Part shown: in pieces, positions 55,841 to 64,000 of the stretch
How positions within the stretch are numbered: the stretch's first letter is position 1
Layout of the letters: each line of letters begins with the position of its first letter
From: Burkholderia sp. BCC0506
GTDB taxonomy: Bacteria > Pseudomonadota > Gammaproteobacteria > Burkholderiales > Burkholderiaceae
Reading direction: 5' to 3'
Assembly: GCF_902833145.1 (NCBI RefSeq)
Contig: NZ_CADFEN010000001.1
Location: forward strand, 683,994 to 747,993
DNA: 64,000 nucleotides
Notes under the pieces: generated by a model
Database searches by the model: none
What the model was told of the DNA's origin: nothing
Seen by the model: only the letters and a program-made list of their open reading frames with translations
Position numbers and translations under genes: made by a program

Positions 55841-56736
55841 CGCCCGCACGCGTCGCGCTGCCGCCGGGCGAGCCGCGCGTGACCGCCGTCGTGCTCACCT
55901 GCCGGCGCCCGGCCGAACTCGCGCGCACGCTCGACCGTCTTTCGGCGCTGCCCGACCGGCCGGCGATCGTCGTCGTCGACAACGCGGCAGAGGCCGACAC
56001 GGCCGCGCTGATCCGCGACCGCTTCCCGCACGTCGCGCTGGTGCAGGCGCCGGGCAACCTCGGCGCGGCCGGCCGCAACCTCGGTGTCACCGTCGCCCGC
56101 ACGCGCCACGTCGCGTTCTGCGACGACGACACGTGGTGGGCGCCCGGCTCGATCGCCGAAGCCGCGAACCTGCTCGACGCGTATCCGCACGTCGCGGCCG
56201 TCACCGCGCGCGTGCTGGTCGGCCCCGACGAACGCGAGGACCCGACGTGCCGACTGATGGCCGACAGCCCGCTCGACGCGAGCGTCGCGCTGCCGGGCCG
56301 GCCGATCCTCGGGCTGCTGGCCGGCGCGACCGCGTTCCGGCGCGACGCGTTCGTGCGCGCGGGCGGCTACCACCCGCGCTACTTCCTCGGCGGCGAGGAA
56401 GCGCTGCTCGCGCTCGACCTGACTCGCGCCGGCCACTGGCTCGTGTACGCGCCCGGCCTCACGGTCCATCACTACCCGTCGACGCAGCGCGACCGGCCCA
56501 CGCGCGCGCGCACCGCCGCCCGCAACGCGGTGTGGACCGCGTGGCTCAGATGGCCGGCCGCCGCCGCGTGGCTGCATACGGTGCGAATGCTGCCGCGGCT
56601 GCGCCGCGAACGCACGATCGTGCGCACGTTCGCCGGCCTGCCGTGGATCCTGCGCGAACGACGCGCGATCCCGCCGCACGTCGAGCGCATGCGCCGCCGG
56701 CTCGCGCGCGACACGCAGGCCGGAACGGGCACATGA
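55819..56736 (+). CDS. Glycosyltransferase family 2 protein
   Basis: The 305-residue GT-A fold enzyme has VTAVVLTCRRPAELARTL, GNLGAAGRNLGV, the metal-binding FCDDDTWW (DxD) and GGYHPRYFLGGEEALLALDL. Arginine-rich helices at the C-terminus suggest a membrane-associated enzyme. The sequence type is near rhamnosyl/glucosyl transferases of O-antigen or exopolysaccharide clusters. The start ATG 55819 lies within the deacetylase gene, so the pair is translationally coupled. It converges on the NtrC-type gene. Confidence 0.85.
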   Translation: MRRHVRVTPARVALPPGEPRVTAVVLTCRRPAELARTLDRLSALPDRPAIVVVDNAAEADTAALIRDRFPHVALVQAPGNLGAAGRNLGVTVARTRHVAFCDDDTWWAPGSIAEAANLLDAYPHVAAVTARVLVGPDEREDPTCRLMADSPLDASVALPGRPILGLLAGATAFRRDAFVRAGGYHPRYFLGGEEALLALDLTRAGHWLVYAPGLTVHHYPSTQRDRPTRARTAARNAVWTAWLRWPAAAAWLHTVRMLPRLRRERTIVRTFAGLPWILRERRAIPPHVERMRRRLARDTQAGTGT

Positions 56737-56765
56737 GCGGGAACACGAACGCGATCGTAGCGGCA

Positions 56766-58133
56766 TCAGGAATCGGGCTTTTCCGCTTCGTCTTCCAGTT
56801 GCGCGAGCCGGTTGTAGATCGTCTTCAGGCTGACGTCGAGCACCTCGGCCGCCTGCGCCTTCACGCCGCCGCATTGGGCGATCGTGCCGAGGATCAGCTT
56901 GCGATCGACTTCCTCCAACGGCGTGCCGAACGGCACCGTCACGCGATCTTCATGCGAATCGACCATGCTGGACAGTTCGTCCATGATCGGCGGCGGCAGC
57001 GTGTCGATCACGTCGGCATCGGTGAAGATGCTCGCGCGCTGCACGAAATTGCGCAGCTCGCGCACGTTGCCCGGCCATTCGTAGGTCTTCAGCGCTTCGC
57101 GTGCGGCCGGCGAGAAACGCAGGTTGCGGCCGCTCTCCTCGTTGTAGCGCTGCAGGAACGCATCGGCGAGCATCGGGATGTCGTCGCCGCGTTCGCGCAG
57201 CGACGGCAGCGGAATCGGGAACACGTTGATCCGGTGGAACAGGTCGGGCCGCAGCTTGCCGTCCGCCATCGCGGCTTCCGGGTCGCGGTTCGTCGCGGCG
57301 ACGATGCGCACGTCGACGTCGATCTCGCGCGTCGAGCCGAGCCGCGTGACGCGCCCGGTTTCGAGCACGCGCAGCAGCTTGACCTGCGATTCGAGCGGCA
57401 TCTCGGTGATCTCGTCGAGAAACAGCGTGCCGCCGTCCGCGCGTTCGAAGAAACCCTTGTGCTGGCGCTCCGCGCCGGTGAAGCTGCCGCGGTCGTGGCC
57501 GAACATCTCGCTCTCGACGAGGTTCGCGGCGATCGCGCCGCAGTTCACCGCGAGGAACGGGCCGCGCCGGCGCAGGCTGAGGTCGTGCACCGTCTGCGCG
57601 GCGAGCTCCTTGCCGGTGCCCGATTCGCCGGTGAGCAGCACCGATGCTTCGGTGCGCGCGACGCGGCCGATCGCGTCGTAGACGGCCTGCATCGCGGGCG
57701 AGCTGCCGAGCATGCGGCCGAAGCGGCCGAGGCGCTGCAGCTCCGAGCGCAGTTCCGCGATTTCCTCGTGCAGCGCGGTCGTGCGCGGCACGCGCGCGAA
57801 GATGCTGTTCAGCCGCTGCATGTTGAGCGGCTTCACCAGGTAATCGGTCGCGCCGCGCCGCAATGCGTCGATCGCGGTTTCGAGGCTCGCGTGGCCGGTG
57901 GTCAACACCATTTCGCAATGCCCGCGCTTGGGCAATGCGTCGAACAGATCCATCCCGTTGCCGTCGGGCAGCACGAGGTCGCACAGCACGAGATCGGGGG
58001 TATGCGTCGAGACGAGCGTGCGCGCTTCTTCAAGCGTCGCGGCCGTATCGCACGAAAGCTGCTGCGTGCGTGCGAGCGTGGCCAGCATCGTTCGCGTATC
58101 GGCGTCGTCTTCGACGATCAGGACGTAAGGCAT
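56766..58133 (-). CDS. NtrC-family sigma-54-dependent response regulator
   Basis: The 455-residue protein has a receiver domain (VLIVEDDADTRTM, phosphoacceptor Asp52 in VLCDLVLPDGNG, Lys in YLVKPLNM), a central AAA+ domain with Walker A GESGTGKE, the sigma-54-contacting loop GSFTGA, Walker B GGTLFLDE and the R-finger region, and a C-terminal Fis-type helix-turn-helix (AEVLDVSLKTIYNRL). It activates sigma-54 polymerase when phosphorylated. ATG 58133 follows CCAGGAGCCTCG. It is divergent from the second activator gene. Confidence 0.95.
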   Translation of the reverse strand: MPYVLIVEDDADTRTMLATLARTQQLSCDTAATLEEARTLVSTHTPDLVLCDLVLPDGNGMDLFDALPKRGHCEMVLTTGHASLETAIDALRRGATDYLVKPLNMQRLNSIFARVPRTTALHEEIAELRSELQRLGRFGRMLGSSPAMQAVYDAIGRVARTEASVLLTGESGTGKELAAQTVHDLSLRRRGPFLAVNCGAIAANLVESEMFGHDRGSFTGAERQHKGFFERADGGTLFLDEITEMPLESQVKLLRVLETGRVTRLGSTREIDVDVRIVAATNRDPEAAMADGKLRPDLFHRINVFPIPLPSLRERGDDIPMLADAFLQRYNEESGRNLRFSPAAREALKTYEWPGNVRELRNFVQRASIFTDADVIDTLPPPIMDELSSMVDSHEDRVTVPFGTPLEEVDRKLILGTIAQCGGVKAQAAEVLDVSLKTIYNRLAQLEDEAEKPDS

Positions 58134-58478
58134 CGAGGCTCCTGGTAATGCGGCCCGGCCCTGCGTCGGCCGGCACCGCGACACGTGCGGCGCAATGCAC
58201 GTCACTGAGCCCGTGACGGCATCTTCAACGCTGCACACGAATGGGCAGACAAGCTGCCCTGCTCGGAAAACGCGTGCTTAGCAGTATAGAAGAATGGTGT
58301 CGCGCATTCGTCGTTCATCGAATAAATCTATCCGCCGATGTCGATCGCATTGCCAGATTCAATGTCGTCGCGCCTGCATAAAAGGTATCCTGAATACGTA
58401 AAAACCGGCGCATGCCACGTCGTTTTTTACCTGCTCACGACACATTCGGTCAAAACTTCCCAATCCGGTTATTACTCC
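58134..58478. other. 345-base A+T-richer intergenic region between two activator genes
   Basis: No gene is supported. An open frame does extend the downstream gene back to ATG 58338, but that stretch has A+T-rich codons unlike the rest of the window. The region holds runs such as ATAAATCTATCC and CATAAAAGGTATCCTGAATACG, suggesting ordinary (sigma-70 type) promoters. I found no convincing -24/-12 here, so these regulators may not be sigma-54-dependent. Confidence 0.45.
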
Positions 58479-59516
58479 ATGTCGAAATCCGACGATGACG
58501 GCACGCGACTGTTCGGGCGTTCGCGAACAATTCAGGATCTGCTGCTGAAAGTCTCGCGTGTCGCCGCCACCCGCGTGAGTGTGCTGGTGGTCGGCGAAAG
58601 CGGTGCGGGCAAGGACATCGTCGCCCGGCTCATTCACGACATGAGCCCGCGCCGGCGCGGCCCGTTCGTGCCCGTCAACTGCGGCGCGATTCCGAAGGAT
58701 CTCGCGGAGTCGCACCTGTTCGGTCACGAAAAAGGCAGCTTCACGGGCGCCGTCGCGCAACATGTGGGCATGTTCGAAGCCGCGCGCGGCGGCACGCTGT
58801 TTCTCGACGAGATCGCCGAGATGCCGCTCGAATTGCAGGTCAAGCTGCTGCGCACGCTCGAAACCAACACGATCGTGCGCGTGGGCGGCCACGACGCGAT
58901 TCCGCTCGACGTGCGGATCGTCGCGGCCACGCATCACGATCCGGTCGAGGCGTTGCGCAGCGGCCGGCTGCGCGAAGACCTGTTCTACCGGATCGCGCCG
59001 ATCGCGCTGCACGTGCCCGCGCTCAGGCAGCGCGAGGACGACGTCGGCGACATCGCGCTGCAGATCGTCGAACGGCTGAATGCGCGGCACCGCACGAGGA
59101 AGCGGCTGTCGACGCAGGCGATGAAGGCGCTGCGCGCGTATACGTGGCCCGGCAACGTGCGCGAACTGCGCAATGCGCTGGAGCGCGCGTTCATCCTCGC
59201 CGACGAGCAGATCGAGCTGCAATTGCCGCGCCGCGCGCCGCCGCGCGAGGAAGTGCGCCACAACGCGATGACGCTGCACATCGGCACGACGCTCGCGCAT
59301 ACGCAGCAGCGCTTCATCGTCGCGTCGCTGCGGCATTTCAACGGCGACAAGCCGCGCACCGCGAAGGCGCTCGGCATCAGCCTGAAAACGCTGTACAACC
59401 GGCTCGCGCTGCTGCCCGAGAGCGAGCGCAACGCAGTGAGCGGCAACGCGCCGCCGGCGCCGAATGCCGCGAATGGCGGCAGCGCATCCGGTTCACCGCC
59501 CGCGACGACGCCGTAA
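58479..59516 (+). CDS. Sigma-54 activator without receiver domain (PspF-like architecture)
   Basis: The 345-residue protein is a bare AAA+ activator: Walker [15 protein letters not shown] loop, Walker B GGTLFLDE, sensor residues, then a C-terminal Fis-type helix-turn-helix ([15 protein letters not shown]) and a 30-residue disordered tail. It has no N-terminal sensory domain beyond about 15 residues, so it may be constitutively active or controlled by a partner, as PspF is by PspA. I chose ATG 58479 because the upstream extension (58338-58478) has foreign codon use; neither start has a clear ribosome site. A perfect terminator hairpin follows. Confidence 0.88.
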   Translation: MSKSDDDGTRLFGRSRTIQDLLLKVSRVAATRVSVLVVGESGAGKDIVARLIHDMSPRRRGPFVPVNCGAIPKDLAESHLFGHEKGSFTGAVAQHVGMFEAARGGTLFLDEIAEMPLELQVKLLRTLETNTIVRVGGHDAIPLDVRIVAATHHDPVEALRSGRLREDLFYRIAPIALHVPALRQREDDVGDIALQIVERLNARHRTRKRLSTQAMKALRAYTWPGNVRELRNALERAFILADEQIELQLPRRAPPREEVRHNAMTLHIGTTLAHTQQRFIVASLRHFNGDKPRTAKALGISLKTLYNRLALLPESERNAVSGNAPPAPNAANGGSASGSPPATTP

Positions 59517-59548
59517 GTGCGGCGGCACGCGCGCCGCCGCACTTACGG
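59511..59548. terminator. Perfect 16-base inverted-repeat terminator between convergent genes
   Basis: CCGTAAGTGCGGCGGC (59511-59526) is fully complementary to 59533-59548 with a 6-base loop. It lies between the stop of the activator gene (overlapping it) and the stop of the glycosyltransferase gene on the other strand, and can serve both directions although T-runs are absent. Confidence 0.7.
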
Positions 59549-59550
59549 CC

Positions 59551-60501
59551 TCACGCCGTCATGTCGCGCAGCGCCGCGTCCCACTCGCGCGCGAAGCGTT
59601 CGATGCCGAATCGCTCGCACGCGTCGCGCCTGGCCGCCGCGCCCCACTCGCGCGCCAGTTCCGGATCGCGGATCAGCATCCGCATCGCGTCGATCAGCAC
59701 GGCCGGCCGCGTGTCGGCCACGCCGTTGCTGCCGGTCTTCACGAGTTGCGCCATCTCGGTCGTCGCGAGCGCGACGATCGGCAGCCCGATCATCATCGCC
59801 TCGATCACCGCGAGCCCGAGGCTCGTGTAGCGGATCGGATTGAAGAAGAACCGGTAGTGCGACAGGAACTGCGGCAGCGCCGGATTCGGCACTTCGCCGA
59901 TTCCGCCGAGTTCGCACGAGCCCATCCCGACCAGGTCGATCGGCACGCTGTGCCGCACGACCTCGAACAGATCCGCGCCGAGGCGCCGGCCGCGGCGCGC
60001 GAGGTTGTTCACGACGGCCACGCCCTTCGGCAGCGTGCCGTGGTACTCGACCCCTTCCGGCACCAGCACGCCGTGCTCGATCACGCGCGTCGGCGTCACG
60101 CCGTTGTCCCACATCAGCGCGTTGAACGGCGTCACGTGCACCAGCAACACGTTCGGGTCCTGCACCGGATGCAGCGTGTCGGTCGGATGCTCGCGCGGCG
60201 GATCGTGCTCGACGAACAGCGTCGGCAGCGCGCGCTGCGCTTCGCTCAGCAGCCGCAGGCGGTCGTGCTGGTAATGCTTCACGTGCTGGTACAGCACGCA
60301 GTCGAAGGCGGTGTCGCGCACGCACTCGGCCGGCACCTCGTGCACGTTGTCGCCCCACGGCAGGTGCCCGACGCGGCCCGCATAGCCGGGCGGATGCTGC
60401 GGCTTCGTCACGATGTAGAAATCGTGCGGCGCCTGCGACAGGTAATACAGGTAGTTGCCATGCACGTGCCAGGTGAGCACGCGCAACCGCTTACGTGACA
60501 T
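59551..60501 (-). CDS. Glycosyltransferase (GT4-like)
   Basis: The 316-residue protein has an atypical N-terminal domain (RVLTWHVHGNYLYYLSQAPHDFYIV) and a C-terminal GT-B-like domain with NPIRYTSLGLAVIEAMMIGLPIVAL, resembling the GT4 donor-binding motif. It lacks obvious membrane segments. It is likely to act in assembly of the surface glycan encoded by the rest of this operon; the donor is unknown. ATG 60501 overlaps the stop of the GT9 gene by 11 bases. Confidence 0.75.
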   Translation of the reverse strand: MSRKRLRVLTWHVHGNYLYYLSQAPHDFYIVTKPQHPPGYAGRVGHLPWGDNVHEVPAECVRDTAFDCVLYQHVKHYQHDRLRLLSEAQRALPTLFVEHDPPREHPTDTLHPVQDPNVLLVHVTPFNALMWDNGVTPTRVIEHGVLVPEGVEYHGTLPKGVAVVNNLARRGRRLGADLFEVVRHSVPIDLVGMGSCELGGIGEVPNPALPQFLSHYRFFFNPIRYTSLGLAVIEAMMIGLPIVALATTEMAQLVKTGSNGVADTRPAVLIDAMRMLIRDPELAREWGAAARRDACERFGIERFAREWDAALRDMTA

Positions 60502-61579
60502 GACGTCTCTCCTCCGCGAGCAGCTCGCCCGCCCGGTCGATCACGTCGCCGACGCCGATCGCCGTCGCGCACTCGTGCCCGTACGGACACGACTCGAACA
60601 TGCACGGGCGGCACGCCGGGTAGTTCGCGAGCACGCGATGGCGTTCGGCGTCGAGCGGCGCCCAGCGGGCCGTATCGCTGCCGCACGCGACGACGATGCT
60701 CGGCGTGCCGAGCGCCGCCGCGACATGCGACACGCCCGTGTCGTTGCACAACAGCAGCCGCGCGCGGGCGATCAGCGCGGCCAGCGCGCCGAGCGGCGTG
60801 CGCCCGCACAGGTTCACGCACGGCCGCGCGAGGTGCTCGGCGAACGCGCCGGCCAGCGCCAGTTCCGCGCGCGTGCCGGTCAGCACGATCTGCCAGCCGT
60901 CGTCGGCGAGCTGCCGCGCGGCGAGCGCGAAGCGTTCGACCGGCCAGCGCCGCGACGCCATCCGCGCGCCGGGATGGACGATCACGTAGCGGCCGGGATC
61001 GAGCGCATGTTCGTCGCAGAGCACGTGCCACAGCGCGTAGTCGAGGCCGCCGAGCGGAAATTCGAGGTAGTCGCCCCAGTCCGCGTAGCCGAGCCGGCGC
61101 GTGAGCGCCAGATAGCGCGTCACTTCCGGCTCGTCGTCGCGCCACACGAGCGCGCAGTCGAGCGCGGTCGTGCCGCCGTCGGCCGGCACGAAGCCGGCCG
61201 TGCGCGTCGCGCCGAGCGACGCGACGATCGCGTTCGTGTGCGCGCCGCTGCCGTGCAGCTGGATCGCGAGGTCGAAGTCGCGCGCGCGGCATTCGGCGAC
61301 GAACGCCTCGCGCGTGGCCGCGTCGGGTTCCGGCTGTTCGCCGAGACCGGGCGCGCCGGGGAAGGCGATGAAATTGTCGATGTAGTCGGAAAAGCGCGAC
61401 GCGAATTCGCGCGCCCACGGCAGGCCGATCAGCGTGATGCGCGCGTCGGGTTCGCCGCGCCGCAGCGCACGCAGCGCGGGCACCGCGCACAGCATGTCGC
61501 CGAGCTGCAACGCGCGGAACACCGCGATCCGCTTCGGGCCGCGCGGGCCGTCGGAATCGACGCTGGGATCGAGCTTCAT
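60491..61579 (-). CDS. Heptosyltransferase-like GT9 glycosyltransferase
   Basis: The 362-residue protein is a GT9 (ADP-heptose:LPS heptosyltransferase) family member: RIAVFRALQLGDMLCAVPALRAL, ITLIGLPWAREFA, VIVHPGARMASRRWPVERFA and LLLCNDTGVSHVAAALGTPSIVV. A C-terminal cysteine cluster (CRPCMFESCPYGHEC) is seen in a subset. I chose ATG 61579 after CGGAGCAACTG; the longer frame to 61651 runs into the adjacent mobile element and is rejected. The mobile element now separates this gene from its upstream operon partner. Confidence 0.85.
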   Translation of the reverse strand: MKLDPSVDSDGPRGPKRIAVFRALQLGDMLCAVPALRALRRGEPDARITLIGLPWAREFASRFSDYIDNFIAFPGAPGLGEQPEPDAATREAFVAECRARDFDLAIQLHGSGAHTNAIVASLGATRTAGFVPADGGTTALDCALVWRDDEPEVTRYLALTRRLGYADWGDYLEFPLGGLDYALWHVLCDEHALDPGRYVIVHPGARMASRRWPVERFALAARQLADDGWQIVLTGTRAELALAGAFAEHLARPCVNLCGRTPLGALAALIARARLLLCNDTGVSHVAAALGTPSIVVACGSDTARWAPLDAERHRVLANYPACRPCMFESCPYGHECATAIGVGDVIDRAGELLAEERRHVT

Positions 61580-61597
61580 CAGTTGCTCCGAGAAACC

Positions 61598-61613
61598 CCG
61601 TCCTTCAGGACGG
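61598..61613. repeat. Left-end hairpin of the tnpB element
   Basis: CCGTCC-TTCA-GGACGG is a perfect stem of 6 bases, of the type found near IS605-family ends. It lies only 19 bases upstream of the GT9 start codon. Confidence 0.6.
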
Positions 61614-61668
61614 AGAGGAAAGGCGTGCTGTTGACAGGCAGCTTCTTCCACGGGTCAGGATCGCCTGC

Positions 61669-62310
61669 ATGATCCTTGTCTATCGCTACCGGGTGAAATC
61701 GCTCAACGGACTGCTCAACAAGCAGAGCCGTGCGGTGAACTACGTCTGGAACTTCTGCAACGACACGCAGAAGCACGCGCTCAAGTGGAGCAAGACCGGC
61801 GAGAAGCTGCCCAATGACCCGTTCGGCCGACGCGCGGCGGAAAAGCTGGCGAAAGCGCAGCGAGCACGAAAGCACAGGCGGCATATCGCGAAGCTGCACG
61901 CCAAGGTCGCGAACGCCCGTGCCGACTTCCAACACAAGCTCGCGCTCGATCTGGTGCGGCGTTTCGATTACATCGCGATCGGCAACGTGTCGGCCGCGGA
62001 GCTCGCCAGAACCAGGATGGCAAAGAGCGTCTACGACGCGTCCTGGTCGTCCTTCCGAAACAAGCTCCGCTACAAGGCGATCGCGCACGGGGCCACGTTC
62101 GAGGAAGTCGACGAAAGCGGTTCGACCCAGTCCTGTTCGTCGTGCGGGTCGAAAGACAGCACGACGCGGCCGAAAGGTATCGCGGGACTGCGAACAAGAG
62201 AGTGGGCTTGTAGTGACTGTGGTGTCGTGCATGATCGTGATACCAACGCTGCGTTGAACATTCTCCGATGCGGACGTGCATCGCCAGGTGTGGGAATCCT
62301 CTCCCTTTAG
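61669..62310 (+). pseudogene. tnpB: TnpB remnant with in-frame internal deletion
   Basis: The 213-codon frame has a normal TnpB start (MILVYRYRVKSLNGLLNKQS) and a normal C-terminal half: KAQRARKHRRHIAKLHAKV, a four-cysteine zinc finger (CSSCG and CSDCG) and RuvC-III with HDRDTNAALNIL. Full proteins of this type have roughly 370-400 residues. Around residue 42-46 the sequence jumps from the N-terminal domain to TGEKLPNDPFGRR, which normally follows the RuvC-I aspartate motif. The deletion removes that catalytic Asp, so nuclease activity is very unlikely. Codon use is less GC-biased than in the neighbours. Confidence 0.75.
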
Positions 62311-62315
62311 GGAGA
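62300..62315. repeat. Right-end hairpin of the tnpB element
   Basis: TCTCCC-TTTA-GGGAGA is a perfect 6-base stem overlapping the tnpB stop, where IS605-family right ends and the guide RNA scaffold usually lie. Confidence 0.55.
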
Positions 62316-62323
62316 TGAGGGCG

Positions 62324-63325
62324 TCAAAGGAAGAGCACCCTGAAATGAAGCGCACCGCGCATGCGCCAGTACAGCGACACGGGCGGAATCGCGATGGACG
62401 TGACGATCATCTCCGCCACATGCGACACCGTGAGCTGCGTGCCGCGCAGCCGTTTCGCGCAAAACCCCGCGGTAATCGCGGCCCACACCGCCGCGCACAC
62501 GATGCCCGGCGCCGGCCAGCCGGCGGCGAAACAGCCGATCGCGCCGAGCGCGGCGAGCACGGCCGCGTAGTAATGCCACGGCGGCGTCGGCCGGATATGG
62601 CGCCGGTAGGTCGCGCGATGCTTCTTGTACAGCAGCGCATCGAAATACACCTTCGACTGCGCGCCGATGCTCGACCCCCAGCGCGCGGGGCGCACCGGAT
62701 GCACGATGCGCGCGGCGTCGGCGCCGACGATCGGCCCCGCATGCTCGCGCAGCGCGAACATCAGGTCGGCGTCCTCGCGCCACGCGCGCGTGAAGCGTTC
62801 GTCGAAGCCGCCGACGCGCTCGAGCGCCGCGCGCCGCACGAAGCAGTTCGCGGTCGCGAATTCCGCGTGCGCCAGCCCCGCCGCATCGCGTTCGTAGTCG
62901 GTCGGGCACGGCCGCAACGGCACGTCGATCCGGCCGGCCGCGGCCGCCGCCGACGGCGCGGCTTGCAGCGCGGCCGCACCGTGGCGCAGCCAGTCCGGAT
63001 CGGGGATCGTGTCGTCGTCGGTGAACGCGATCAGCGCACCGCCCGCGCTGCGCCAGCCGACGTTGCGCGCGCCGGCCGGGCCTTGCGTGTCGGGCGCGGT
63101 CATGTAGCGGATCGCCGGCACGCCGGTCACGCGCGCGCGGCACGCATCGACGACGGCGCGCGCGCTGCCGGCCGGATCGTCGTCCACCACGACGATCTCG
63201 TAGGCGGTCGGATCGAACGCCTGCGCGCACAGCGCATCGAGGCAGCGTTCGAGCAGGTCGGGCCGCCGGTAGGTCGGCACGACGACCGACACCACCGGCG
63301 GCAGATGCGTGGCGCGCATGTTCAT
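62324..63325 (-). CDS. Glycosyltransferase family 2 protein with C-terminal membrane region
   Basis: The 333-residue protein has a GT-A domain (VVSVVVPTYRRPDLLERCL, DDDPAGSARAVVDACR, FTDDDTIPDPDWL with the DxD, and GGFDERFTRAWREDADLMF) followed by two hydrophobic segments near residues 250-290 (YYAAVLAALGAIGCFAAGW). It is probably a membrane-associated glycosyltransferase. ATG 63325 overlaps the stop of the carbamoyltransferase gene (ATGA); a second in-frame ATG lies six bases on. Its 3' end abuts the tnpB element. Confidence 0.85.
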   Translation of the reverse strand: MNMRATHLPPVVSVVVPTYRRPDLLERCLDALCAQAFDPTAYEIVVVDDDPAGSARAVVDACRARVTGVPAIRYMTAPDTQGPAGARNVGWRSAGGALIAFTDDDTIPDPDWLRHGAAALQAAPSAAAAAGRIDVPLRPCPTDYERDAAGLAHAEFATANCFVRRAALERVGGFDERFTRAWREDADLMFALREHAGPIVGADAARIVHPVRPARWGSSIGAQSKVYFDALLYKKHRATYRRHIRPTPPWHYYAAVLAALGAIGCFAAGWPAPGIVCAAVWAAITAGFCAKRLRGTQLTVSHVAEMIVTSIAIPPVSLYWRMRGALHFRVLFL

Positions 63326-64000
63326 CTGGGCTTCTCCAGCAGGAACGGGCCGATCACGAGCGCGTCGAGCGGCGACGTCCAGAAGCATTCGATCGCGTCG
63401 CGCGGCGAGCACACGATCGGTTCGCCGCGCGTGTTGAACGACGTGTTGACGAGCACCGGCACGCCGGTGAGCGCGTCGAACTCGGTCAGCAGCGCATGCA
63501 GCAGCGGATGCTGCGCTTCGTCGACGGTCTGCACGCGCGCGGTGCCGTCGATATGGCGCACGGCCGGAATCTTCTCGGCGCGCTCGGGCACCACGTCGTA
63601 CACGAACAGCATGAACGGCGCGCGCAGCGGCGTGCGCCGGCCGCCGCTGAACCAGTGGTGCGCGCGATCCTCGAGCACGACCGGCGCGACCGGCCGGAAA
63701 TCCTCGCGATCCTTGATCCGGTTCAGCTTGTGCTGCATGTCCGGGTCGATCGGCGACGCGAGGATCGACCGGGCGCCGAGCGCGCGCGGGCCGAACTCCA
63801 TGCGCCCCTGGAACCAGCCGATCACGCGGTTCGCCGCGAGCAGCGCGGCCGTTTGCGCGGCGACGTCGGCGAGCCGCCGGTATGGCAACTGCGCTTCCTT
63901 CAGGAACGCCTCGATCGCCTCGTCGCCGTACGCCGGCCCGAGATACGCGTGGTCCATCCGCCAGTCGCCGCGCGCGCCGCGCATCCGGAAGTCGGTCCAC
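63322..64000 (-). CDS. Carbamoyltransferase (NodU/CmcH family), C-terminal part (partial)
   Basis: The gene runs off the right edge; only the C-terminal 225 residues are seen. They contain GPAYGDEAIEAFLKEA, GWFQGRMEFGPRALGARSILA and VLVNTSFNTRGEPIVCSP, the signatures of the YrdC-like/ATP-binding C-terminal domain of NodU, CmcH and related O-carbamoyltransferases. These enzymes carbamoylate sugars of Nod factors, antibiotics or surface polysaccharides. With three neighbouring glycosyltransferases it points to a carbamoylated glycan. Its stop overlaps the GT2 start. Confidence 0.9.
   Translation of the reverse strand, partial: WTDFRMRGARGDWRMDHAYLGPAYGDEAIEAFLKEAQLPYRRLADVAAQTAALLAANRVIGWFQGRMEFGPRALGARSILASPIDPDMQHKLNRIKDREDFRPVAPVVLEDRAHHWFSGGRRTPLRAPFMLFVYDVVPERAEKIPAVRHIDGTARVQTVDEAQHPLLHALLTEFDALTGVPVLVNTSFNTRGEPIVCSPRDAIECFWTSPLDALVIGPFLLEKPR

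Larger units (their letters stand above)
61590..62320 (+). mobile_element. Decayed IS200/IS605-family element carrying tnpB only
   Basis: The segment between two genes of a minus-strand glycan operon contains a plus-strand tnpB remnant and short hairpins at both ends (61598-61613 and 62300-62315), as in IS605-type elements. No tnpA is present. End coordinates are approximate because IS605 elements lack terminal inverted repeats and target duplications. Confidence 0.7.

Noticed and set aside
58338-58478. Upstream in-frame start of the receiver-less activator
   Set aside because: The stretch is A+T-rich with atypical codons, has no ribosome site, and resembles promoter DNA; the conserved protein begins at 58479.

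Overview
The window is 64 kb of very GC-rich DNA (roughly two thirds G+C) with strong third-position bias. Gene content and protein style point to a betaproteobacterium of the genus Burkholderia, probably a secondary replicon because almost everything is accessory stress, storage and envelope metabolism. The replicon assignment is inference. About 62 protein genes are supported. I saw no rRNA, tRNA or CRISPR.

Layout. 1-920 holds the end of a HAD phosphatase gene and an orphan sdhB. 1336-5848 is an MgtC / phospholipase D-VTT / EEP-phosphatase operon. 5999-24030 is one 18-kb operon (glgE, treS-pep2, glgB, glgX, treZ, malQ, treY) encoding a complete trehalose to alpha-glucan to trehalose cycle. 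24180-30304 holds a phosphatidylserine-decarboxylase-like enzyme, small stress proteins, a PfpI/DJ-1 protein and a cation/proton antiporter. 30309-38716 (minus strand) runs from a second sigma-54 gene (rpoN) through small proteins to katE, ku and ligD. 38945-50081 is a dense set of small stress proteins (DUF892, BON, CBS, PRC-barrel, DUF4142, DUF2795), two SDR oxidoreductases, a UdgX-type uracil-DNA-binding protein and an NRAMP transporter. 50326-56736 holds sugar enzymes (GT4, UDP-glucuronate-decarboxylase-like, PIG-L deacetylase, GT2) with a hybrid histidine kinase between them. 56766-59516 encodes two sigma-54 activators. 59551-64000 is a glycan operon interrupted by a decayed tnpB element.

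The unifying signal is regulatory. Upstream of most transcription units, usually 25-85 bases before the start codon, lies a sigma-54 type -24/-12 promoter (consensus here GGCAYG-N4-TTGC, with GG and GC exactly 10 bases apart). I count about 21 candidates; 13 match that 10-base consensus exactly. Combined with a dedicated rpoN paralogue (itself preceded by such a promoter) and two enhancer-binding proteins, this suggests a self-contained sigma-54 stress regulon. It would control trehalose/glucan storage, catalase, non-homologous end joining, uracil-DNA handling, ferritin-like proteins and envelope functions, a gene set usually placed under RpoS or EcfG. The promoters are read from sequence; the regulon is inference.
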